DNA of 64,000 nt from Streptomyces resistomycificus (GCF_001514265.1 NZ_KQ948992.1:633918-697917), one strand, 5' to 3'. Shown: positions 34,299 through 42,335, numbered from the stretch's first letter. Translations and numbers: made by a program. Notes: generated from the letters alone by a model not told the origin.

Positions 34299-35843
34299 AT
34301 GACTATGTCCAAGATCAGGGGCATGCGTGGATTCCTTGCTTCCTCGATCGGCGTCACCTGTGCGGCGGCCCTGGCCCTTCCGCTGACCCCGCCCGCGGCC
34401 GCGACAACCGCGGCGACCGTCCGGACGGCGACCGTCCTCCCCGACGCGACCGCGAGACAGGTGCCGAGCGCGGAAGCGCCGGGCAGCACCCAGTCCCTCG
34501 CCCTCGCGCCCCTCCCGTCACCCACCCACGACCGCGTCCGCGGCCCCGCCGCCGAACAGGGCCTGTCCCGCCAGGACGTACGGCGCTTCTCGCTCGTCGG
34601 CGTGATCTGGGACGACCCCGACGTCGAACTCCACGGCCGGGTCCAGGTCCGGACCCGCGCCGCCGGCACCGGCACCTGGACCGACTGGCAGGACGTCGAG
34701 ACGCACAACGGCGACCACGCGGCCGACCCGGGCACCGCCGAGCGCACCTCCGGCCGCGTGCGCGGCGCGACGGCACCGCTGTGGGTGGGCGACTCGGACG
34801 GCGTCGAGGTCCGCGTCCGCGCGGAACCCCCGGCCCCCCGCGTCGAGGACACCGCCCGCGGCCCCCATACGGCGACGGACACCGCCCCGCTCCCCTCCGG
34901 CCTCCGCCTCGAACTCGTCGACCCGGGCGCCGAGCCCCCGACCACCCCGGACGCCGAGCCCCCGACCCCGGACGCCGCCCTCGGCGCCGCCGGCACCCGG
35001 CAAGCCCTCCAAGCCCTCCAAGCCCCTCAAGCCCCTCAAGCCCCTCAAGCCCCTCGCGATCTGGCCCCGACCGCCGAACCGGTCGAAGCCCCGGCCGCGA
35101 CGGACGCCTCCGCCGCCAACGCCGGACTGGCACCGCTCGGCGCCACGGAGATCCCGGCACTGACCCGGCAGGAGACCGAGCAGGAACTCCTCACCCTGCG
35201 CACCCCCCAGCTGCCCGAAGAGCAGCGCGTGAAGCCCAAGATCGGCCCGCGTCCGCGGATCGTCACCCGCCGGGGCTGGGGCGCGAACGAGAGCCTGCGG
35301 GAGAGGACCTTCGTGTACACGAAGAAGGTCAAGGCGGCCTTCGTGCACCACACGGCGTCCGGGAACGGATACCGCTGCGCGCAGGCGTCCTCCGTCATCC
35401 GTGGTATCTACCGCTACCACGTCAGGAGCATGGGCTGGCGCGACATCGGCTACAACTTCCTCGTCGACAAGTGCGGAAACATCTACGAGGGGCGTGCGGG
35501 GGGCGTGGCGAAGCCGGTCCTGGGTGCCCACACGCTGGGTTTCAACACCAACAGCGCGGGGATCGCCGTCCTCGGCAGCTTCGGCTCCAAGAAGCCGTCC
35601 GCCGCCGCGGTGAAGGCCATCGCCAGGCTCACCGCGTGGAAGCTCGGCCTGCACGGGGCCAATCCACGCGGAAAGACATACCTGAAGTCGGGTGGTGGCA
35701 ATCTCTACCGCAAGGGGAAGAACGTACGACTGAATGTGATCTCCGGTCACCGGGACGGTTTCGCCACGGCGTGTCCCGGATGGCAGCTGTACCGGAAGCT
35801 CGGTTCGGCGCGTTCGACCGCGGCCCGCTACCAGGGCCGTTAG
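34299..35843 (+). CDS. secreted zinc N-acetylmuramoyl-L-alanine amidase (PGRP fold)
   Basis: A 514-residue exported wall hydrolase. Signal peptide about 1-35; a beta-rich region near 90-180 (RRFSLVGVIWDDP, GTWTDWQDVE); a disordered Pro/Ala linker; and the C-terminal amidase/PGRP domain from about 325. The zinc site is complete: His of AFVHHTASG, the Tyr of IGYNFLVD, His of VISGHRD and Cys of TACPGW. It cleaves the bond between MurNAc and L-Ala in peptidoglycan. The linker holds six 9-bp tandem repeats (35001-35054) giving Q-A-L/Q-A-P units. Start ATG 34299 (ATG 34305 alternative). Confidence 0.9.
   Translation: MTMSKIRGMRGFLASSIGVTCAAALALPLTPPAAATTAATVRTATVLPDATARQVPSAEAPGSTQSLALAPLPSPTHDRVRGPAAEQGLSRQDVRRFSLVGVIWDDPDVELHGRVQVRTRAAGTGTWTDWQDVETHNGDHAADPGTAERTSGRVRGATAPLWVGDSDGVEVRVRAEPPAPRVEDTARGPHTATDTAPLPSGLRLELVDPGAEPPTTPDAEPPTPDAALGAAGTRQALQALQAPQAPQAPQAPRDLAPTAEPVEAPAATDASAANAGLAPLGATEIPALTRQETEQELLTLRTPQLPEEQRVKPKIGPRPRIVTRRGWGANESLRERTFVYTKKVKAAFVHHTASGNGYRCAQASSVIRGIYRYHVRSMGWRDIGYNFLVDKCGNIYEGRAGGVAKPVLGAHTLGFNTNSAGIAVLGSFGSKKPSAAAVKAIARLTAWKLGLHGANPRGKTYLKSGGGNLYRKGKNVRLNVISGHRDGFATACPGWQLYRKLGSARSTAARYQGR
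35001..35054 (+). repeat. six tandem 9-bp repeats inside the amidase gene
   Basis: Two copies of CAAGCCCTC and four of CAAGCCCCT in frame, encoding a QAL/QAP linker. Length may vary between strains without breaking the frame. Confidence 0.85.
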
Positions 35844-36009
35844 GCAACCGTCCGGACTGCGCGGGTGTCTGTCCGGGGGACACGTTCACCGCCGTCGGGG
35901 GGCAAGGGCGGAATGCCGCACGGCCGACGAAGGCGCTGCACAACGGTCTGCATACACTGGCCGGCCGAAAGACAGTTCGGCCGGTCCCGGCAGGAAGCAG
36001 AGACGACAG

Positions 36010-37092
36010 GTGACAGAAGCGATACTCCTGGTCGGCGGCAAGGGCACCCGGCTGCGCCCGCTCACGGTGCACACACCCAAGCCCATGGTCCGCGCGGGCG
36101 GGGTCCCGTTCCTCACGCACCAGTTGGCGAGAGCGAGAGCGGCGGGCGTCGACCACATAGTGCTGGCCACCTCCTATCTCGCCGAGGTCTTCGAGCCGTA
36201 CTTCGGTGACGGTTCGGCCCTCGGACTCCACATCGAGTACGTCACGGAGGACGAACCCCTCGGCACCGGCGGCGCGATCCGCAACGTGGCCTCCCGGCTG
36301 CACTCCGGCCCCGACGACCCGGTCCTCGTCTTCAACGGCGACATCCTGACCGGCCTGGACATCAGGGCGCTGGTGGAGACGCACGAACGGACGTCCGCGG
36401 ACGTCTCCCTCCACCTCACCCAGGTCACGGACCCACGCGCCTACGGCCTGGTTCCCACGGACGAGACCGGCAAGGTCCTGGCGTTCCTGGAGAAGCCGCA
36501 GACGCCCGAGGAGATCGTCACCGACCAGATCAACGCGGGGGCCTACGTCTTCCGCCGCTCGGTGATCGACACGATCCCGGCGAGCCGCCCGGTCTCGGTG
36601 GAACGGGAGACGTTCCCGGACCTCCTGGCGGCCGGCGCCCACCTTCAGGGCATGGTCGACTCCACCTACTGGCTGGACCTCGGCACGCCCGCCGCCTTCG
36701 TCCGCGGCTCCGCCGACCTCGTCCTCGGCCGCGCCCCGTCCCCCGCGATCCCCGGTCGCTGCGGTGACCGCCTCGTCCTGCCGACGGCACGCGTCGCCCC
36801 GGACGCCAAGCTCACGGGCGGCACGGTGGTCGGCGAGGGCGCGTTCGTGGCGGAGGGCGCGCGGGTCTTCGGCTCGACGATCCTGCCCGGCGCCGTCATA
36901 GAACCCGGCGCCGTCATCACCGACTCCCTCATCGGCACCCGGGCCCGCGTCGGCGAACGCTCCGTCCTCACCGGCACGGTCATCGGCGACGGCGCGGTCA
37001 TCGGCCCCGACAACGAACTCCGTGACGGCATGCGCATCTGGTGCGACGCCCGCATCCCGGCCGGGGCGGTCCGCTTCTCGTCGGACCAGTAG
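36010..37092 (+). CDS. sugar-1-phosphate nucleotidyltransferase, probable GDP-mannose pyrophosphorylase (ManC-like)
   Basis: A 360-residue enzyme. The nucleotidyltransferase domain (about 1-235) has LVGGKGTRLRPLT, the KP of TPKPMV, GTGGAIRN, VFNGD with the metal Asp, and the LEKPQTPEE loop. A left-handed beta-helix of hexapeptide repeats follows (about 255-345: GTVVGEGAFVAEGARVFG, GAVIEPGAVITDS). This is the layout of mannose-1-phosphate guanylyltransferases; glucose-1-P specificity is not excluded. With manA and manB in the window it would complete fructose-6-P to GDP-mannose. A TACACT -10-like box (35953-35958) and a hairpin (35961-35984) precede the GTG, suggesting a structured 5' leader. 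Confidence 0.88.
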   Translation: MTEAILLVGGKGTRLRPLTVHTPKPMVRAGGVPFLTHQLARARAAGVDHIVLATSYLAEVFEPYFGDGSALGLHIEYVTEDEPLGTGGAIRNVASRLHSGPDDPVLVFNGDILTGLDIRALVETHERTSADVSLHLTQVTDPRAYGLVPTDETGKVLAFLEKPQTPEEIVTDQINAGAYVFRRSVIDTIPASRPVSVERETFPDLLAAGAHLQGMVDSTYWLDLGTPAAFVRGSADLVLGRAPSPAIPGRCGDRLVLPTARVAPDAKLTGGTVVGEGAFVAEGARVFGSTILPGAVIEPGAVITDSLIGTRARVGERSVLTGTVIGDGAVIGPDNELRDGMRIWCDARIPAGAVRFSSDQ

Positions 37093-37094
37093 CT

Positions 37095-37125
37095 TTCAGC
37101 CCGTCCGGCGTCCGAGGACGAGGTC
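37095..37125. repeat. dispersed Streptomyces intergenic element, copy 1
   Basis: TTCAGCCCGTCCGGCG followed by TCCGAGGACGAGGTC. The same core occurs twice at 52251-52330, and I recall it as common between Streptomyces genes. It sits directly after the stop of the nucleotidyltransferase gene. Confidence 0.65.
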
Positions 37126-37175
37126 CACCTCTCGGCCGACCGAGTCGCGTGGTGGGTGGGCACAGGCCCGGGGGT

Positions 37176-37194
37176 CTGGGGGCGCAGCCCCCAG
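37176..37194. terminator. hairpin terminator
   Basis: CTGGGGGC-GCA-GCCCCCAG, a perfect 8-bp stem with a 3-base loop, between convergent genes and followed by C-rich sequence. Confidence 0.65.
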
Positions 37195-37235
37195 CACCAC
37201 CCCCACCCCGCCGCCCCCGGGGCGTCGCCACAGGG

Positions 37236-38240
37236 TCACAACCGCCCGATATCCCCCCGCGGCATCCGCGGCGCCCGCCGAGCCGGAACCCTCCCGCTCA
37301 ACAGAATCAACCGAGCCGCCCGATGCCGCTGCCCCGCATAGGGCTCCAGCAGCTCCAACATCAGCGCGTCATCCGCGTCCCGGTCCCCGGCCAACGCCCA
37401 TCCGACGATCCCCGGCAGATGCAGATCCCCCACCGTCACCGCGTCCGCCGCCCCGTGACTGCGCTGTACGACCTCCGCCGACGTCCACGGTCCGATCCCG
37501 GACACGACCTCCAGCCGAGCCTGCGCCGCGGCCGGAGCCATCCCCGCGGCCTCCTCCATCCGCGCGGCCACCCGGACGGCCCGCAGGATCGTCGACGCCC
37601 GCTTGTTGTCCACCCCGGCCCGGTGCCACTCCCAGGACGGAATCAAGGCCCACGTCCGAGGCGCCGGCATCACCCACAGGCGCCCGCCCGCCGCCGGCCC
37701 CGGCGCGGGCTCTCCGAACTTCCGCACCAGCGACCGCCACGCCCGATACGCCTCGTCGGTCGTGACCTTCTGCTCGAGAATCGACGGAATCAACGACTCC
37801 AGCACCAGCCCGGTACGCGTCAACCGCAACCCCGGCCGCCGATGCCACGCCCCCGCCACCACCCGGTGCCGAGGCAGGAACACGGACGGATCGTCGTCCG
37901 CCCCCAACATCCCCGGCAACCGCTCCAGCAGCCACTCCGCCCCCGGCCCCCACGCCTCCCCGCGCACCGCCCCACCGACCACGGCGACCCGTAGCGTGCC
38001 GGGCCCGGCCGGGGTCAGACTCGCCCGCCACACGGATCCGTCGGGCATCGCCCGGAAGGTGGGATCCGCGGGTCCACGCCGCAGCGGCCCGAGCACCAGC
38101 CCGAGATCGACCGGGAACCCCGGCGCCCACGTCCGCACCCGCCCCGCCGCCGACGCCTGCCGCGGCACCCCCGCGGGCACGGCGACCTCCCCACCGCGCA
38201 CGGTCGTACGCGTGGGCCGAGGGGTGAACCGTCCTGCCAC
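37236..38240 (-). CDS. AlkA-type DNA-3-methyladenine glycosylase (HhH-GPD)
   Basis: A 334-residue base-excision-repair protein. The N-terminal half has an AlkA-like beta domain. The C-terminal half holds the HhH-GPD fold: LIPSILEQKVTTDEAYRAWRSLVRKFGEP, hairpin LEVVSGIGPWTSAEVV, and the catalytic Asp in DAVTVGDLHLPG. It should remove alkylated bases from DNA. No iron-sulfur cysteines. GTG start at 38240. Divergently placed from nothing obvious; the 138-bp spacer to fbiB holds GGCGCCCTACGAG direct repeats. Confidence 0.87.
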   Translation of the reverse strand: MAGRFTPRPTRTTVRGGEVAVPAGVPRQASAAGRVRTWAPGFPVDLGLVLGPLRRGPADPTFRAMPDGSVWRASLTPAGPGTLRVAVVGGAVRGEAWGPGAEWLLERLPGMLGADDDPSVFLPRHRVVAGAWHRRPGLRLTRTGLVLESLIPSILEQKVTTDEAYRAWRSLVRKFGEPAPGPAAGGRLWVMPAPRTWALIPSWEWHRAGVDNKRASTILRAVRVAARMEEAAGMAPAAAQARLEVVSGIGPWTSAEVVQRSHGAADAVTVGDLHLPGIVGWALAGDRDADDALMLELLEPYAGQRHRAARLILLSGRVPARRAPRMPRGDIGRL

Positions 38241-38339
38241 GAATGAAGTCCCGGAGTCGAAAGCGGTAGAGGCGAGGCGCCCTGCGAGAGAAGCGGTAGC
38301 GGCGCCCTACGAGTAAGGCGCCCTACGAGAGTAGAGCCA

Positions 38340-38381
38340 CGGCCCACCGCTCAGACCCCACCGCTCAGACCCCACCGCTCA
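38340..38381. repeat. 14-bp tandem repeat starting at the fbiB stop codon
   Basis: GACCCCACCGCTCA occurs at 38354-38367 and 38368-38381, with a degenerate third copy at 38340-38353. Read on the fbiB strand each unit begins with TGA, so the stop codon itself is duplicated downstream. Confidence 0.8.
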
Positions 38382-39806
38382 CCGCACCTCGACGAACGCC
38401 GCCGCATCCCGCTCCGGCCGGGGCCGAGGCTCCTCCGCCGGATGTCCGACCGCCACGGCCCCCATCGGGTCCCACCCCTCCGGCAGCCCCAGCGCCTCCC
38501 GCACCACGTCCCGGCAGAACATCGTGGACGACACCCAGGCCGACCCGAGTCGCTCCCCGGCCAGCGCGACCAGGAGGTTCTGCACCCCGGCGCCCATGGC
38601 GACCACGAACATCTCCCGCTCGGCCCCGTCCCGTCGCGCGTCGCCGTACGAGTGCGACCCGTCCATCACCAGGCAGGGCACGACCAGGTAGGGAGCGTTG
38701 CGCAGCACGTCCCCCCGCCGCACCCGCTTGGCGATGGACTCCTCGCTCTTCCCGTCCCGCCGCAGGTCCGCGACCCACGCGTCGCGCATGGCGTCCAGCA
38801 GCCCGGTCCGCGCGGCCTGCGACTCCAGCAGCACGAACCGCCACGGTGTCGTGTGGTGCGGCGCGGGCGCGGTCACGGCCGCCGCCACGGCCCGTCGTAC
38901 GGCTCCGGGGTCGACGGGCTCGTCGGTGAAGGCACGTACGGTACGGCGCTGGGTGACCGCCTCCCGTACCGCCTCCGAGGTCCCGAGCCGGAACATGTCG
39001 TCGCGCGCCCCGCGCGCCATGGCCCGCGTCCCCTCGCCGTGGTCCTCGGCCACCACGTGGGCCAGCCCGCGCACCACGGCGACGGGCAGTCCGGCGGCCT
39101 TGCCCTTGACGAGATCGCCCGCCGCGGCCAGCTCGTCCGCCGTCGCCACGACGGTGGCGCTGAGCGGATTGCCGTACGCGTCCGTGCCCCCGCGCAGGTC
39201 GTCGAGGACCCGCACCCCGGCGGCGCCGATCGCCACGTCGGTGAGCCCGGTGCGCCACGGGCGTCCGAAGGTGTCGGTGACGATCACGCCGACGTCGACG
39301 CCGAGGGCGTCGCGCAGCCCGTCCCGGACGGCCCGCGCGGACGCGTCCGGGTCCTCGGGCAGCAACAGCACGGTGCCGGCGGGTGTGTTGGAGGCGTCGA
39401 CCCCGGCGGCGGCCATCACGAGGCCCTGCCGGTTCTCCACGATCCGCAGCGCGCCGCGTCTCGCCACGACCCGCACGGTCTCGGCGTCGATCGCGGCCTC
39501 CCGGTCGGCGGCCTCGACGACCCGGCCCTCGGCCTTGGACACGATCTTGGAGGTGACGAGGAGCACGTCCCCGTCCGCCAGCCCCGGCTCGGCGGCGGCG
39601 ATCAGTTTGCCGAGGTCGTCCCCCCGCGCGACCTCGGGAAGGCCGGCGACGGCCCAGACGCGATATCCGTCCGAAGGCACGGGACCGCCCCCGCCGTCCG
39701 AAGGCACGGGACCGCCCCCGCCGTCCGAGGGCACCGGAACGCCCCCGCCGACCGTGGGCGCGCCACCCGGTGTCCCCGGCCCGCCTTCGCCGCTCCCACC
39801 GCTCAT
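38379..39806 (-). CDS. fbiB: bifunctional F420 biosynthesis protein FbiB (F420-0:gamma-glutamyl ligase / FMN-dependent dehydro-F420 reductase)
   Basis: A 475-residue two-domain protein. Residues about 48-280 are the CofE ligase (GDVLLVTSKIVSKAEGR, VIVTDTFGRPWRTGLTDVAIG, DLRGGTDAYGNPL). Residues about 285-475 are a nitroreductase-like FMN domain (RRTVRAFTDEPVD, APHHTTPWRFV, GAGVQNLLVALAGERLGSAWVSS). It adds glutamates to F420-0 and, in actinobacteria, reduces the dehydro intermediate made by FbiA. The first 46 residues are an extra low-complexity head containing three GGGPVPSDG units. ATG overlaps the fbiA stop by 4 bases. The start is well supported by that overlap, though an internal start after the repeats is conceivable. 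Confidence 0.93.
   Translation of the reverse strand: MSGGSGEGGPGTPGGAPTVGGGVPVPSDGGGGPVPSDGGGGPVPSDGYRVWAVAGLPEVARGDDLGKLIAAAEPGLADGDVLLVTSKIVSKAEGRVVEAADREAAIDAETVRVVARRGALRIVENRQGLVMAAAGVDASNTPAGTVLLLPEDPDASARAVRDGLRDALGVDVGVIVTDTFGRPWRTGLTDVAIGAAGVRVLDDLRGGTDAYGNPLSATVVATADELAAAGDLVKGKAAGLPVAVVRGLAHVVAEDHGEGTRAMARGARDDMFRLGTSEAVREAVTQRRTVRAFTDEPVDPGAVRRAVAAAVTAPAPHHTTPWRFVLLESQAARTGLLDAMRDAWVADLRRDGKSEESIAKRVRRGDVLRNAPYLVVPCLVMDGSHSYGDARRDGAEREMFVVAMGAGVQNLLVALAGERLGSAWVSSTMFCRDVVREALGLPEGWDPMGAVAVGHPAEEPRPRPERDAAAFVEVR
39667..39747 (-). repeat. three 27-bp tandem repeats in the 5' part of fbiB
   Basis: Two identical units (39667-39693, 39694-39720) and one variant (39721-39747), each 27 bp and encoding a 9-residue G/P-rich unit with PSDG. 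In-frame expansion. Confidence 0.85.
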
Positions 39807-40762
39807 ACCGCCCGCACCTCCTCCGCCAGCGTCAGCGCCTCACGCGCCATCCGGGCGGTCGCGTCCAGGTCGGTCATCATCAGTGGCACGGCCCGGCACC
39901 GGATTCCGGCGGCCTCCACGCGCTCCACGACACCCGCGTCCACGGTGTCGACCAGCCAGCCGTCCAGCAGTCCCGAGCCGTAGTGCTCGGCGACCGCCGA
40001 GGCCGTCGACTCCACGCCGATGGCGGCGAGCACCTTGTCGGCCATCCCGCGCACGGGCGCGTCCCCGACGATGGGGGACAGCCCCACCACCGGCACCCCG
40101 GCCTCGGCGATCGCCTCGCGGATGCCGGGCACGGCGAGGATGGTGCCGATGGAGACGACGGGGTTGGACGGCGGGAAGAGGATGACGTCCGCCTCCGCGA
40201 TCGCCTCCAGGACACCCGGCGCCGGCTTGGACTGCTCCGCCCCCACCGGCACGATCGCCTCGGCCGGAACGGAGGCCCGCAGCCGCACCCAGTACTCCTG
40301 GAAGTGGACCGCCTTGCGCTCCCCGTCGACGTCTACGGCGACATGCGTCTCGACCCGGTCGTCGGTCATGGGGAGCAGTCGCACGCCCGGCTTCCACCGG
40401 TCGCACAGCGCCTCGGTCACCGCACTCAGCGGGTATCCGGCAGCGATCATCTGTGTCCGCACGATGTGGGTGGCGAAGTCGCGGTCGCCGAGGCCGAACC
40501 ACTCGGGCCCCACGCCGTACGCCGCGAGCTCCTCCTTGAGGTGGAAGGTCTCGTCCGCCCGCCCCCAGCCCTGCTCCTCGTTGATGCCGCCGCCGAGCGT
40601 GTACATCACCGTGTCGAGGTCCGGGCAGACCTTCAGCCCGAAGAGATGAATGTCGTCCCCGGTGTTGCCGATGACCGTGACGTCCGCGTCCGGCGCGGCC
40701 TGCTTCAGACCACGCAGGAACCGGGCACCACCGATGCCGCCTGCCAGAACCACAATGCGCAT
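39803..40762 (-). CDS. fbiA: 2-phospho-L-lactate / phosphoenolpyruvate transferase of F420 synthesis (FbiA/CofD)
   Basis: A 319-residue CofD-family enzyme that joins the activated C3 phosphate donor to the deazaflavin Fo, giving (dehydro-)F420-0. Motifs: VVLAGGIGGARFLRGL, VIGNTGDDIHLFGLKVCPDLDTVMYTL, GWGRADETF, GDRDFATHI, and FPPSNPVVSIGTIL. ATGA overlap with fbiB shows coupled translation. No ribosome site before the ATG; AAGACT lies 7 bases upstream, so it may be leaderless. The 21-bp repeat array lies immediately upstream, where the promoter should be. Confidence 0.95.
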   Translation of the reverse strand: MRIVVLAGGIGGARFLRGLKQAAPDADVTVIGNTGDDIHLFGLKVCPDLDTVMYTLGGGINEEQGWGRADETFHLKEELAAYGVGPEWFGLGDRDFATHIVRTQMIAAGYPLSAVTEALCDRWKPGVRLLPMTDDRVETHVAVDVDGERKAVHFQEYWVRLRASVPAEAIVPVGAEQSKPAPGVLEAIAEADVILFPPSNPVVSIGTILAVPGIREAIAEAGVPVVGLSPIVGDAPVRGMADKVLAAIGVESTASAVAEHYGSGLLDGWLVDTVDAGVVERVEAAGIRCRAVPLMMTDLDATARMAREALTLAEEVRAV

Positions 40763-40775
40763 GAGCCAAGTCTTG

Positions 40776-40868
40776 CAGGCGGGTACGACATCGCGTCAGG
40801 CGGTCACGACATCGCGTCAGGCGGGTACGACATCGCGTCAGGCGGTCACGACATCGCGTCAGGCGGTC
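40776..40868. repeat. four-copy 21-bp tandem repeat between fbiA and cysteine dioxygenase
   Basis: Units at 40776-40796, 40797-40817, 40818-40838 and 40839-40859, alternating CAGGCGGGTACGAC and CAGGCGGTCACGAC cores. A partial fifth lies in the dioxygenase coding end. On the minus strand the units copy the gene's terminal codons with the stop. Confidence 0.88.
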
Positions 40869-41404
40869 ACGACGTCCACGTCCTCGTGGCCGGCGGGCGC
40901 CGTGCAGGCCAGGGGGGCCACCCCGGTCGCACGGGGCTCGGACTGGGGGAGCATGGGCATCTCGGTCAGGCCGGGGTAGTAGACGTGCAGGCTTATGGCC
41001 GGCTCCAGGGTGTCGTTGACCACCTCGTGCACGTACCCGGGAGCGAACACCCGCTGCGAGCCGGCCCCCAACGCGCGCGTGCCCCGATCGGTCCGTTCGG
41101 TCAGCGTGCCCTCCAGCACGGTCAGGACGCCGGAGGAGCCGCCGTGGTCGTGCAGTCCGCTGCCCTGGCCGGGCACCCAGGACAGCAGCCACACCTCGTA
41201 GCCGGGCCCGGTGCGCAGCCGGTGGTACCAGCGGGTGGTCGCGTCGTACTGGACGAGGTGTTCCCACAGACCGCGGTCGGCGGCGATGGAGCGGGCCAGG
41301 CCGACGAACTCGGCGACGGTGGCCGGGTGCTCGCGCGGGGGCTGGAGCAGGTGGGGGACTTCGAGGATGTCGCCGGCGATCTGGAGGTCGCTGTCGCTGT
41401 TCAT
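40859..41404 (-). CDS. cysteine dioxygenase type I
   Basis: A 181-residue cupin-fold iron enzyme oxidising cysteine to cysteine sulfinate. The three iron ligands are visible: two His in GLHDHGGSSG and one in PGYVHEVVN. The RWYHRLRTGPGYEVWLLSWVPGQ strand fits bacterial CDO. Start ATG 41404 has GAGGAAC about 12 bases upstream. A short Cys-codon-rich leader ORF lies 153 bp upstream on the same strand, suggesting control by cysteine supply. The stop codon region has been amplified into a tandem array downstream. Next gene on the strand is fbiA. Confidence 0.92.
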   Translation of the reverse strand: MNSDSDLQIAGDILEVPHLLQPPREHPATVAEFVGLARSIAADRGLWEHLVQYDATTRWYHRLRTGPGYEVWLLSWVPGQGSGLHDHGGSSGVLTVLEGTLTERTDRGTRALGAGSQRVFAPGYVHEVVNDTLEPAISLHVYYPGLTEMPMLPQSEPRATGVAPLACTAPAGHEDVDVVTA

Positions 41405-41557
41405 GGGTGCGGTGTTCCTCGGCGGAAGAGTGCGGGGGGTGGCTGGGTGTCGCGTACCGTCCGCCCGGGTCGCGGGGGACGGAGGGGCCCTGGTCCGGGC
41501 GTGGGGAACAAGCAGCCGAGTCGCGGTGGACTCAGGAGCAGCCGGAGCGCGCGTGGC

Positions 41558-41659
41558 TCAACAGCTGGAACGGCAACAACAGCTACAGCGAGCGTGGGCA
41601 GCACCGAGGGACCCGGCGGAGCGGGTCGAGGTGAGTGCCAAGTTCGCGAGCATGCCCAT
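41558..41659 (-). CDS. cysteine-rich leader peptide (putative attenuator uORF)
   Basis: A 33-codon ORF upstream of cysteine dioxygenase: MGMLANLALT at the start and ARCSCCCRSSC before the TGA. Five cysteines fall within the last nine residues. Four of the five use TGT, the rarer Cys codon in a GC-rich genome. No ribosome site precedes ATG 41659 (in-frame ATG 41653 is an alternative). A TTGACA hexamer at 41684-41689 (minus strand) suggests a nearby promoter and a nearly leaderless message, as described for cysteine uORFs of mycobacteria. Between it and the dioxygenase, CGCCCGG (41462-41468) and CCGGGCG (41495-41501) can pair. Translation is inferred, not shown. Confidence 0.6.
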   Translation of the reverse strand: MGMLANLALTSTRSAGSLGAAHARCSCCCRSSC

Positions 41660-41970
41660 AAGGACAGCGGCTCACACCTCCGCTGTCAACTCGACACCCG
41701 GCATGTGGGACATGTTTCACCTCATCCGGTCCATCTCCGAGGTGAAAGGTTTGTGCAGGCACCTGCCGGGACACATGGCGCACAACCAAGCGCACGGGCC
41801 TCGGAACGAGATCGAAGTCCTGGGCGTCCTTCTCCGTACAGGCCCGAGGGTGCGGCGGGGGAGCGGGGCTCCGGGTCTCGCCTGCCTGTCAAGGTTTATG
41901 CCGATTTGAACACTTTCCGCTAGGCCTTGGTTCCGCAGAGTGAATAAGGGGCCCAATAGCAGATCTCGGC

Positions 41971-42000
41971 TTGACTCGCCCGGAGCAGCACACTTGTAAT
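41971..42000 (+). promoter_or_regulatory. candidate whiB promoter
   Basis: TTGACT (41971-41976) and TGTAAT (41995-42000) with an 18-bp spacer, in an AT-rich patch, giving a leader of about 65 bases before the whiB ATG. AGTGA at 41939 and TCACT at 42002 flank it and resemble half-sites of BldD, a known whiB regulator in Streptomyces. The assignment is by eye. Confidence 0.5.
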
Positions 42001-42071
42001 TTCACTCGTGTCGTTCAGCCGAAATCGGTACGGCTAATCACGGGGACGCGAAAGACAGACGAGGGGCGCAC

Positions 42072-42335
42072 ATGACCGAGCTGGTGCAGCAACTGCTGGT
42101 CGACGACGCGGACGAGGAACTCGGCTGGCAGGAGCGCGCGCTGTGCGCCCAGACCGACCCCGAGTCCTTCTTCCCCGAGAAGGGCGGCTCCACCCGCGAG
42201 GCCAAGAAGGTCTGCCTCGCCTGTGAGGTCCGTTCCGAATGCCTCGAGTACGCCCTGGCCAACGACGAACGGTTCGGCATCTGGGGCGGCCTGTCCGAGC
42301 GCGAGCGACGCAGACTCAAGAAGGCCGCGGTCTGA
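42072..42335 (+). CDS. whiB: WhiB, sporulation-septation regulator with [4Fe-4S] cluster
   Basis: An 87-residue Wbl protein. Cluster cysteines C25, C48, C51 and C57 (CLACEVRSEC), the GIWGG turn at 69-73 and the basic RERRRLKK tail are intact. Length and sequence match Streptomyces WhiB (SCO3034), which acts with WhiA to stop aerial growth and start sporulation septation. Start: ATG after GAGGGGCG. Single gene, followed by the giant glycosyltransferase gene after 198 bp. Confidence 0.97.
   Translation: MTELVQQLLVDDADEELGWQERALCAQTDPESFFPEKGGSTREAKKVCLACEVRSECLEYALANDERFGIWGGLSERERRRLKKAAV

Larger units (their letters stand above)
41405..42071. other. 667-bp divergent region between cysteine dioxygenase and whiB
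   Basis: It contains the leader ORF and its promoter on the minus strand (41558-41690) and the whiB promoter on the plus strand (about 41970-42000). The middle part, about 41700-41930, has no supported gene. Open frames there lack ribosome sites and homology. Confidence 0.5.

Noticed and set aside
40776..40868. CRISPR array
   Set aside because: Units are directly adjacent with no unique spacers, and they copy a gene end.
41211..41909. 232-residue plus-strand open frame across the cysteine dioxygenase promoter
   Set aside because: Covers the dioxygenase 5' end and leader region antisense, low-complexity translation, no ribosome site. The leader ORF on the other strand is better supported.
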